Assembly (NCBI RefSeq): GCF_001428075.1 | Contig: NZ_LMSI01000019.1 | Coordinates: 186,895-250,894, forward strand | Direction: 5' to 3' | Length of the DNA stretch: 64,000 bases | From: Arthrobacter sp. Soil764 | Lineage (GTDB): Bacteria > Actinomycetota > Actinomycetes > Actinomycetales > Micrococcaceae | Program-made: the position numbers and the translations under genes | The notes under the pieces: model-generated | Seen by the model: the letters and a program-made list of their open reading frames with translations, nothing else | The model's database searches: none | What the model was told of the DNA's origin: nothing | Part shown: positions 7,586-14,077 of the stretch, in pieces | How positions within the stretch are numbered: the first letter of the stretch is position 1 | How the letters are laid out: every line of letters starts with the position of its first letter

Positions 7586-8608
7586 ATGGCGAGCGAACAG
7601 ACCACCATCACAGTGCAGGGTCCCAACGGGCCGCGTGACATGCGCATTTCCAGTCCCAGCCGCGTCCTCTGGCCGGACCTGGGCCTTACCAAGCTGGACC
7701 TGGTCAACTACATCTGCGACGTGGGGGACGCGTTCATCGCCGCCAACGGGGACCGGCCCGTGTCGCTGCAGAGGTTCTCCGGCACCATCGAGGGTGAGCA
7801 GTTCTTCTCCAAGAATCCGCCCAAGGGCACGCCGGATTTCATCCGCTCCGTTAAGGTCGTCTACCCCAGCGCACGGTCACACCCGCAATTGGTGTTCGAC
7901 GAGCCTGCTGCAGCCGTCTGGGCCGCGCAGATGAACACCGTGGTGTTCCACCCCTGGCCGTCCCGGGCGGAAAACACGGACAACCCGGACCAGCTGCGCA
8001 TCGATCTTGACCCGCAGCCGGGAACCGACTTCGACGACGCCGTCCCCGCCGCGCTGGTGCTTAAGGATGTCCTGGCCGAGGCGGGTCTGGCCTGCTTCAT
8101 CAAGACCTCCGGAAACCGCGGACTCCATGTCTATGCACCCATCGAAGCAACGCGCGAGTTCCTCGACGTCCGGCATGCAGTGATCGCGGCGGCAAGGGAA
8201 GTGGAGCGCCGCATCCCGGACAAGGTGACCACAGCATGGTGGAAGGAAGAACGCGGCCGGCGGGTGTTCCTGGACTTCAACCAGGCCAACCGCGACCGCA
8301 CCATCGCCGGCGCCTACAGCCCCCGCGCGCTGCCTCACGCTCCCGTGTCCTGCCCCATCACGTGGGAGGAGCTGGAGAACGCCGATCCAAAGAACTTCAC
8401 CATCCTGACGGTTCCCGAACGCTTGAAGACCGTGGGGGACCCCTGGGCGGATTTCAGCGCCCATCCGGGCACCATCGACACCCTGCTGGAGTGGTGGGAC
8501 CGCGACTGCAAAGCCGGCCTGGGGGAAATGCCTTTTCCACCGGACTACCCGAAGATGCCGGGCGAGCCGCCCCGGGTCCAGCCCAGCCGGGCCCGCAAAC
8601 AGGACTGA
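7586..8608 (+). CDS. stand-alone LigD-type polymerase/primase (NHEJ)
   Basis: 340 aa matching the polymerase domain of bacterial LigD, an archaeo-eukaryotic-primase-like enzyme that fills gaps and adds nucleotides at DNA ends. Visible blocks are SPSRVLWPDLGLTKLDLVNY, RPVSLQRF, VFHPWPSRAENTDNPDQ, the metal-binding DxD in LRIDLDPQPG, IKTSGNRGLHVYAP and AYSPRALPHAPVSCPITW. No ligase or nuclease domain is fused and no ku gene is nearby, as in mycobacterial PolD1/PolD2. TACGTT ends 6 bases before the ATG (leaderless-type start). Confidence 0.88.
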   Translation: MASEQTTITVQGPNGPRDMRISSPSRVLWPDLGLTKLDLVNYICDVGDAFIAANGDRPVSLQRFSGTIEGEQFFSKNPPKGTPDFIRSVKVVYPSARSHPQLVFDEPAAAVWAAQMNTVVFHPWPSRAENTDNPDQLRIDLDPQPGTDFDDAVPAALVLKDVLAEAGLACFIKTSGNRGLHVYAPIEATREFLDVRHAVIAAAREVERRIPDKVTTAWWKEERGRRVFLDFNQANRDRTIAGAYSPRALPHAPVSCPITWEELENADPKNFTILTVPERLKTVGDPWADFSAHPGTIDTLLEWWDRDCKAGLGEMPFPPDYPKMPGEPPRVQPSRARKQD

Positions 8609-8655
8609 ACCTAACAGGACTGAGCCAAGCAGGACTCACCATTGCGCCCCAACAA

Positions 8656-8724
8656 GGGGCACTTTGGCGCGGACACGCCGGCCGTCGTCGTGATTCCCGA
8701 CGGCGGCCGGCCGCAAAGTGCCCC
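8656..8724. repeat. long inverted repeat between convergent genes
   Basis: GGGGCACTTTG (8656-8666) and CAAAGTGCCCC (8714-8724) are perfect 11-bp arms around a 47-bp centre that itself folds (GCCGGCCGTCGTC facing GACGGCGGCCGGC). It lies between the LigD-polymerase (plus) and YrdC (minus) 3' ends, so it may serve as a bidirectional terminator, although there is no T-run. The AT-bearing arms are unusual for a simple terminator and could mark a dispersed intergenic repeat. Confidence 0.55.
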
Positions 8725-8770
8725 GTGACGGCCAGCCGGGGCCCGGACCCGGACAGGGCAGGCGGGCGGG

Positions 8771-9391
8771 CTATTCGAAGCGGGACGGATCGCCCATGCC
8801 GCGCCGGACAACCTCGGCCACCCCGCTGGAGAAGTCGACCACGGTGGTGGGCTCGGCGCCGCAGTCTCCGGCATCGATCACGGCGTCCACCTGGTGGTCC
8901 AGCCGCTCCTTGATCTCCCAGCCAACAGTCAGCGGCTCTTCCTCATCCGGCAGCAGCAGCGTGCTGGACAGCAGCGGCTCGCCCAGTTCGGCCAGGAGCG
9001 CCTGGACAACGCGGTTGTCAGGAATCCGCACTCCGACAGTCTTTTTCTTCGGGTGGAGAAGGCGCTTGGGAACCTCCCTGGTGGCAGGCAGGATGAAGGT
9101 ATAGCTGCCCGGAGTAACGGCCTTGATGCTGCGGAAGACATCATTGCCGATGTTCACGAACTGGCCCAGCTGCGCGAAATCCCGGCAGACCAGGGTGAAG
9201 TGGTGCTTGTCGTCCAGGTGCCGGATGCTCCTGATCCGGTCCAGGGCCTCCCGGTTGCCCATCTGCGCTCCTAACGCGTAGCAGGAATCCGTGGGGTAGG
9301 CGATCAGGCCGCCGTCCCGGATGATGTTCACCGCCTGCGAGATGGCGCGCGGCTGGGGGTCCTGGGGATGAACGTCAAAGAATCTGGCCAT
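8771..9391 (-). CDS. YrdC/Sua5-family threonylcarbamoyl-AMP synthase-like protein
   Basis: 206 aa with the YrdC fold. Motifs are DGGLIAYPTDSCYALGAQ, DKHHFTLVCRDF, PGSYTFILPATREVPK and VGVRIPDNRVVQALL. The family makes threonylcarbamoyl-AMP for tRNA t6A; this shorter form resembles YciO as much as TsaC, so the t6A role is not certain. The ATG at 9391 (MARFFDVHPQ) was chosen because TAGGCT (plus-strand 9399-9404) ends seven bases upstream, giving a leaderless start; longer frames upstream lack family similarity. Confidence 0.85.
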   Translation of the reverse strand: MARFFDVHPQDPQPRAISQAVNIIRDGGLIAYPTDSCYALGAQMGNREALDRIRSIRHLDDKHHFTLVCRDFAQLGQFVNIGNDVFRSIKAVTPGSYTFILPATREVPKRLLHPKKKTVGVRIPDNRVVQALLAELGEPLLSSTLLLPDEEEPLTVGWEIKERLDHQVDAVIDAGDCGAEPTTVVDFSSGVAEVVRRGMGDPSRFE

Positions 9392-9567
9392 GTCCCCGAG
9401 CCTACGTTCCCGCGCGCCCCGCCGCACCATATGCCCACGGCAGGCGTCCTGAAATACGGGGTGAACAGGGGAGACTTCCCCTACCGGGTTGCCGCGGGAT
9501 GGGGCAGGATGTTGTCTGCCCACGTTCCGGCCGGCGCAGTTCCGGCCCCTGTGAAGGAGAGCTCCCC

Positions 9568-9999
9568 ATGCCAACGATCCTCAACCCCTACATCAGTTTC
9601 AGGGACAATGCCCGTGAGGCAATGAACTTCTACCAGTCGGTGTTCGGCGGCGAGCTGACACTCAGTACTTTTGGCGACTTCCAGGCCAGCGAGGATCCGG
9701 CGGAAGCGGAAAAGATCATGCACGGCATGCTGACCACCACCCAGGGCCTGGTGATCATGGGCGCTGACACCCCCGACAGCATGGAGTACCACCCGGGTTC
9801 CGCAATTTCCATCTCCGTTAGCGGTGATGACGAGGTGGAGCTGCGCGGCTACTACGAAAAGTTGACCGCTGATGGGGGAGCGGTGACTGTCCCCATGGAA
9901 CAGTCACCGTGGGGTGACGTCTTTGGCATGTGCACCGACCGGTACGGCGTCGCGTGGCTGGTCAACGTCAACGCGGCCCAGCCCGCGCCGGCACCTTGA
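9568..9999 (+). CDS. VOC family protein, PhnB-like
   Basis: 143 aa of the glyoxalase/VOC fold, PhnB subgroup: LNPYISFRDNAREAMNFY at the start, FGGELTLSTFGDF, then a second half with HPGSAISISVSGDDEVELR and SPWGDVFGMCTDRYGVAWL. The family includes metal-binding isomerases and dioxygenase-like proteins as well as many of unknown activity; the substrate cannot be read here. GAAGGAGAG 8 bases before the ATG is a clear ribosome site. Monocistronic by context. Confidence 0.85.
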   Translation: MPTILNPYISFRDNAREAMNFYQSVFGGELTLSTFGDFQASEDPAEAEKIMHGMLTTTQGLVIMGADTPDSMEYHPGSAISISVSGDDEVELRGYYEKLTADGGAVTVPMEQSPWGDVFGMCTDRYGVAWLVNVNAAQPAPAP

Positions 10000-10101
10000 G
10001 CGGCGAGGGGCCTGCGGCTTGGCAGGGCCCTGCCTCCCGGCCGCCCGCCTGGATCTGCGCTTTGCCTTGAGGCCGGGCCTCCGGGCTGGGAGGATTAATG
10101 C

Positions 10102-10788
10102 GTGAGGCCCCTTATGGAGTTCCTGTCCGACAAATGGTGGATGGTGTTCCCACTGATGGCGCTGGCCGGCCGCTGGGCGGGCGGCTGGCGGCGCGGCGCC
10201 GAACGCAGGTACCGGCGCAGGGCTGAACTGGACAACCTCCGGAACCAGGCACGAGAAGCCGAAAGGGCATCGGTGGCCGAGGTGCAGTCACTGATGGACA
10301 CCCACGACGCCAGCAACCGGCGATGGCTTGATTATGAGCTCGACGTGGGCAAGCTCATCGATTTTCCCATGATGACGGACGTGCGGGAACCGCTCACGGT
10401 GGCCTTCCTGCGCGCCAAACGGGAAGCCGACGGGCAACGCCCCCCTTCCGCCGAACACCTGACATCGCTGTCCGGCCTGGACGCATACCGGCAGGCGGTC
10501 AACAACTTCGCGGTGGCCCTGGACGTGGCCGAGCGTGAAGCCAGGCGAATCAGGGACAGCACGTTCAGCGGACCCGAACGCGAACGGCTGGCCACTGCGC
10601 GGAAACTCCTGATGATTGCGGAGAACCACGCGGCTACCCCGGCCGAACGGCAGGCAGCCTACAAGCGGGCACGCCGCGAACTGGACGGGCTCATCGTCCT
10701 GCCGGACGCCACCGTTGCGGCCCTTGAGGAAAAAATAGCCCCGCAACTGGGTGCCGGCTCCAGGCCGCCGCAGTTCCACCAGGGCTGA
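10102..10788 (+). CDS. conserved-looking hypothetical, one N-terminal membrane helix
   Basis: 228 aa from a GTG at 10102; GGGAGG ends 8 bases upstream. An ATG at 10114 is also possible. Residues about 11-24 (KWWMVFPLMALAGRWAGGW) are a weak membrane anchor, followed by a very basic stretch (RRGAERRYRRRAE) and long, charged predicted helices to about residue 215, including FAVALDVAEREARRIRDS. No family recognised. The topology suggests a membrane-tethered cytoplasmic helical protein. It precedes the HAD gene by 17 bp on the same strand, so they may be co-transcribed. Confidence 0.65.
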   Translation: MRPLMEFLSDKWWMVFPLMALAGRWAGGWRRGAERRYRRRAELDNLRNQAREAERASVAEVQSLMDTHDASNRRWLDYELDVGKLIDFPMMTDVREPLTVAFLRAKREADGQRPPSAEHLTSLSGLDAYRQAVNNFAVALDVAEREARRIRDSTFSGPERERLATARKLLMIAENHAATPAERQAAYKRARRELDGLIVLPDATVAALEEKIAPQLGAGSRPPQFHQG

Positions 10789-10805
10789 AGCCTTTTAGGT
10801 GCAGC

Positions 10806-11312
10806 GTGGGGCGGACGCTTTATCTGGATGTCGACGGCGTGGTCTGTCCATTCGGCCCGGGCGGAACCACCGGCTGGGGGTCCGCCTGGCAGCACGCCGA
10901 CGCTGGACTGCTGCCCGTGACTTTCGCCGCCGAACTCGTGGCCGGGCTCAACTCCCTTGCCCTGACGCCCGGGCTGCGTTGTGTCTGGCTTACCAGCTGG
11001 GAGGAGCTGGCGCCCCAATACCTTTGCCCCGCCGTCGGAATTAAAGGCAGCAGCTGGCCATACCTTGCCGCGGACGGGGCGGCCGGCGGGACCGGCTGGT
11101 GGAAGCTCCGGGCCATCCAGGAGGACGTCGAAAATACCGGGCCCGACGCCGTCGCATGGGTGGACGACCAGCTGGGCTTCGAGGCTGAAGCACAATCATG
11201 GGCGCGTTTCCTGGGCAGGCGCATCCTCACGGTGTCACCGCATCCGCGCCAGGGAATCACGCCCGCAGAACTGGGCCTGCTCCGCTCTTTCCTGTCCCGG
11301 TCCGTGTTTTGA
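10806..11312 (+). CDS. HAD-superfamily protein, small
   Basis: 168 aa. The N-terminal TLYLDVDGVVCPFGPGG is HAD motif I (nucleophile and acid/base DxD), CVWLTSWEEL is motif II-like, and PDAVAWVDDQLGFEAEA is the motif III/IV region with its DD pair. There is no large cap. The pattern resembles the HAD domain of Swiss-Army-Knife RNA-repair proteins, but that is inference; substrate unknown. Start is GTG with only AGGTG nearby. Follows the membrane-anchored hypothetical by 17 bp. Confidence 0.75.
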   Translation: MGRTLYLDVDGVVCPFGPGGTTGWGSAWQHADAGLLPVTFAAELVAGLNSLALTPGLRCVWLTSWEELAPQYLCPAVGIKGSSWPYLAADGAAGGTGWWKLRAIQEDVENTGPDAVAWVDDQLGFEAEAQSWARFLGRRILTVSPHPRQGITPAELGLLRSFLSRSVF

Positions 11313-11376
11313 CCTCATGCCCGGGACGCGTACGATCGATAAGGTTTCCCGCCGGTTGTGCCGTCGCCGCAAGTCA

Positions 11377-11405
11377 TTCCAAGCAAACAGCTGGTGAACT
11401 ATGCT
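11377..11405 (+). promoter_or_regulatory. promoter of the phosphate transporter gene
   Basis: TTCCAA (11377-11382), a 17-bp spacer and TATGCT (11400-11405) have textbook sigma-70 spacing, placing the start of transcription near 11412 and leaving a leader of about 50 nt. GGTGAAC inside the spacer is the complement of GTTCACC, the actinobacterial PHO-box half-site. Confidence 0.55.
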
Positions 11406-11464
11406 GTGCAAGGCAGCCGGGTAAGAGAAACTGCTGAACGTCGACTCTGCAGATTGGGCAACAG

Positions 11465-12712
11465 GTGGATATCACCTTCATGGTGGCGCTGGTCATCGCA
11501 CTGGCACTATTTTTCGACTTCACGAACGGCTTCCACGACACCGCGAACGCCATGGCAACGCCCATCGCGACCGGCGCCATCAAACCGAAAACCGCGGTGG
11601 CCCTGGCAGCCGTCCTGAACCTGGTGGGCGCCTTCCTTTCCACCGAGGTGGCCAAGACGGTATCCGGCGGCATCATCCGTGAGGGATCCGGCGGTGTCCA
11701 GATCACTCCCGAGATCATCTTCGCCGGTCTCATGGGAGCCGTGCTGTGGAACATGATCACGTGGCTGAAGGGGTTGCCGTCCAGCTCTTCCCACGCCCTG
11801 TTCGGCGGATTGATCGGCGCCGCAATCGTCGGTGCCGGGTTCAGCTCCGTCAATCTTGAGACGCTGCTGCAGAAGGTCATTCTGCCGGCCATCTTCGCCC
11901 CGGTTATTGCAGGCCTTGCCGCATACGTGTGCACACGCCTTGCCTACGCCCTCACCTCACGCCATGACCCCGAGACGGGCAGCAAGCTCACCCAGAAGCG
12001 CGGTGGTTTCCGCACCGGACAGATCTTCACGTCCAGCCTTGTGGCACTGGCGCACGGCACCAATGACGCCCAGAAGACCATGGGCATCATCACGCTGGTC
12101 CTGATCGCCGCCGGAACCCAGACGCCCGGATCCGGTCCGCAGCTCTGGGTCATCACCGCCTGCGCCCTGGCCATCGCCATCGGCACCTACGCCGGCGGCT
12201 GGCGGATCATCCGCACCATGGGTTCGGGTCTGACCGAGGTCAAGCCCGCCCAGGGTTTCGCAGCCGAGTCCAGCACAGCCTCAGCCATTCTCGCCTCATC
12301 CCACCTGGGCTTCGCCCTTTCCACCACCCAGGTGGCTTCCGGTTCCGTCATCGGCTCCGGAATGGGACGCCGCGGAACCACAGTCCGCTGGAACATGGTG
12401 GGCAAGATCGCCCTGGGCTGGCTCTTCACCCTGCCGGCCGCCGGGATCGTCGGTGCCCTGACCGCCCTGCTGGTCATGACAGGCGTCGTGGGCGTCCTCA
12501 TTGCCGCCATCGCCGGCACCGGCGCAGTGCTCTTCATGTTCTTCTACTCACGCAAGTCCTCGGTGAGCCACCAGAATGCCGTCGAGGTGGAGGAAGCCGG
12601 CCAGGCCGTCCGGTTCGCCAAGAAGAAGGCCATGGCCCGCGCCCGGGCCGAAGCCAAGGCAAAAGCCAAGGCCGATGCAAAAGCCAACGACCCCAAGGAG
12701 AATCGGCGATGA
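11465..12712 (+). CDS. pit: PiT-family inorganic phosphate transporter
   Basis: 415 aa, a multi-spanning membrane protein with the two inverted PiT signatures: DFTNGFHDTANAMATPIATG near the N-terminus and ALAHGTNDAQKTMGI in the second half. The family imports metal-phosphate complexes by cation symport at low affinity. A very Ala/Lys-rich cytoplasmic tail follows the last helix. GTG start matches the family N-terminus (MDITFMVALVIAL). It overlaps the next small membrane gene by 4 bp (ATGA), indicating an operon. Confidence 0.93.
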   Translation: MDITFMVALVIALALFFDFTNGFHDTANAMATPIATGAIKPKTAVALAAVLNLVGAFLSTEVAKTVSGGIIREGSGGVQITPEIIFAGLMGAVLWNMITWLKGLPSSSSHALFGGLIGAAIVGAGFSSVNLETLLQKVILPAIFAPVIAGLAAYVCTRLAYALTSRHDPETGSKLTQKRGGFRTGQIFTSSLVALAHGTNDAQKTMGIITLVLIAAGTQTPGSGPQLWVITACALAIAIGTYAGGWRIIRTMGSGLTEVKPAQGFAAESSTASAILASSHLGFALSTTQVASGSVIGSGMGRRGTTVRWNMVGKIALGWLFTLPAAGIVGALTALLVMTGVVGVLIAAIAGTGAVLFMFFYSRKSSVSHQNAVEVEEAGQAVRFAKKKAMARARAEAKAKAKADAKANDPKENRR

Positions 12713-12930
12713 AGTGGTTGGAACTCCTGGCCGTTGCCGGCGCCACCCTGATAGCTTCCGCAACAGTGGTCACCCTTTACTCCCTCGGCGTCCGGCTGAC
12801 GGCCATCGCCGGTGACGCGGAACAGACCTCTCCGGGCCTGAAGCGCTCCTTCGCCTACGCCTGCTTCGGCCTGTGCGGCCTGGCCGTCCTGGTGGGCCTG
12901 TACCTGATCATTCCGTACTTCTCCAAGTAG
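12709..12930 (+). CDS. 73-aa membrane protein coupled to pit
   Basis: Two helices are visible: residues about 3-27 (WLELLAVAGATLIASATVV) and about 48-69 (AYACFGLCGLAVLVGLYLI). The start overlaps the pit stop as ATGA, and the preceding AAGGAGA in the pit reading frame is a good ribosome site. It is presumably an accessory subunit or stability partner of the transporter; the sequence itself shows no catalytic motif. Confidence 0.75.
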   Translation: MKWLELLAVAGATLIASATVVTLYSLGVRLTAIAGDAEQTSPGLKRSFAYACFGLCGLAVLVGLYLIIPYFSK

Positions 12931-12986
12931 CAGCTCCGGGCCGTCCAGCCTGGGCAGGTGCGGGGCTGTTGGATGGGATTGGCCCC

Positions 12987-13015
12987 TTGGCTGGGCCGGG
13001 GCGCTTGTCTAGGCT
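12987..13015 (+). promoter_or_regulatory. leaderless promoter of the DHFR-like gene
   Basis: TTGGCT (12987-12992), 17-bp spacer, TAGGCT (13010-13015), then 6 bases and the ATG at 13022. The predicted +1 falls on or next to the start codon. It is the clearest example of a pattern seen before many genes here. Confidence 0.65.
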
Positions 13016-13021
13016 GGGGCC

Positions 13022-13582
13022 ATGCCGCGCATCCAATACTTTGTGGCCGCGTCCATAGATGGCTTCATCGCCACCTCCACCGACGACCTCGGCTGGCTCC
13101 TGCAGTTCGACGGCTTCGAGGGCGGTGCAGAGAGTTACAACGGGTTTATGGCCGGTGTGGGCTGCATCGTCATGGGCGGGGAAACCTACGCCTGGCTAAT
13201 GGAACATGAGCCCGGCAAGTGGCCCTACACCGGTACGCCCAGCTACGTCTTCACGCATCACGAATACCGTGCCCCGGACGGGGCGGACATCACGTTCGTC
13301 CGCGGCGACATCCAGGAATTCGTCACGGACTTCCGCAGCGCTGCCGCGGACCGCAATATCTGGGTGGTGGGCGGCGGCAACCTGGCCGCCCAGTTCGCGG
13401 ACGCCGGGCTGCTGGATGAGATCATCCTCTCCGTCATACCGGTGGTGCTGGGCGGCGGGAAGCGGCTGTTGCCGATGAAAGGCCCGACGCCGCCGCTTGA
13501 GTTGGCTGCCTCCAGCACCCTGGGCAGGGGGATCGTCGAGCTGCGCTACCTGATGCCCGGAAGGACAAGTCCGCAGCCCTGA
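13022..13582 (+). CDS. dihydrofolate reductase-family (RibD C-terminal-like) protein
   Basis: 186 aa: RIQYFVAASIDGFIATSTDD at the N-terminus, GCIVMGGETYAWL, NIWVVGGGNLAAQFADAG, and the C-terminal IILSVIPVVLGGGKRLLP. These are the conserved blocks of the RibD-C/DHFR-like reductases, which bind NADPH through the VGGG loop. Members are rarely true folate enzymes; a substrate cannot be assigned. Starts directly at a leaderless-type promoter. Confidence 0.85.
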   Translation: MPRIQYFVAASIDGFIATSTDDLGWLLQFDGFEGGAESYNGFMAGVGCIVMGGETYAWLMEHEPGKWPYTGTPSYVFTHHEYRAPDGADITFVRGDIQEFVTDFRSAAADRNIWVVGGGNLAAQFADAGLLDEIILSVIPVVLGGGKRLLPMKGPTPPLELAASSTLGRGIVELRYLMPGRTSPQP

Positions 13583-13593
13583 CGCCCGCCGCG

Positions 13594-14058
13594 TCAGCCG
13601 GCGTTGTCCCTGAGCATGTTGGTGATCCGTGCCGTTGACAGGCGCCGTCCCTGGCCGTCGGTCATGACGATCTCATGGGTGGCCAGCGTGCGCCCCAGAT
13701 GGATCGCCGTGCAGGTACCCGTGACCAGGCCCTTCGCGATGGACCGGTGGTGGGTCGCGTTGACCTCAATGCCTACGGCGTGCCGGCCTGGCCCCGCATG
13801 CATTCCCGCAGCGAACGAGCCCAACGTCTCCGCCAGCACCACATGCGCCCCGCCATGCAGGATTCCTGCCACCTGCGTGTTCCCCTCCACGGGCATGGTG
13901 GCAACGGTGCGTTCCGGGCCCATCTCCAGGAAATGGATGCCCATCTTGACCACCAAGGCGCCGACGCCAAACCTCCCCAGCCAGCCGTGCATGTGGTCGG
14001 GAATTCCGGCGGCTGCAAGCTCTTCGGCGAAAGCACCCGGCGTGAAATTGTCTGTCAT
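13594..14058 (-). CDS. PaaI-type hotdog thioesterase
   Basis: 154 aa with the hotdog-fold signature NTQVAGILHGGAHVVLAETLG (the conserved HGG loop and catalytic acid) and HHRSIAKGLVTGTCTAIHLG. The family hydrolyses acyl-CoA thioesters, often aromatic ones. Divergent from polA with only 19 bp between the two start codons, so the promoters overlap each gene's coding start. The 3' end lies 11 bp from the end of the convergent DHFR-like gene. Confidence 0.85.
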   Translation of the reverse strand: MTDNFTPGAFAEELAAAGIPDHMHGWLGRFGVGALVVKMGIHFLEMGPERTVATMPVEGNTQVAGILHGGAHVVLAETLGSFAAGMHAGPGRHAVGIEVNATHHRSIAKGLVTGTCTAIHLGRTLATHEIVMTDGQGRRLSTARITNMLRDNAG

Positions 14059-14077
14059 GGCAACTAGGCTGGCACCT

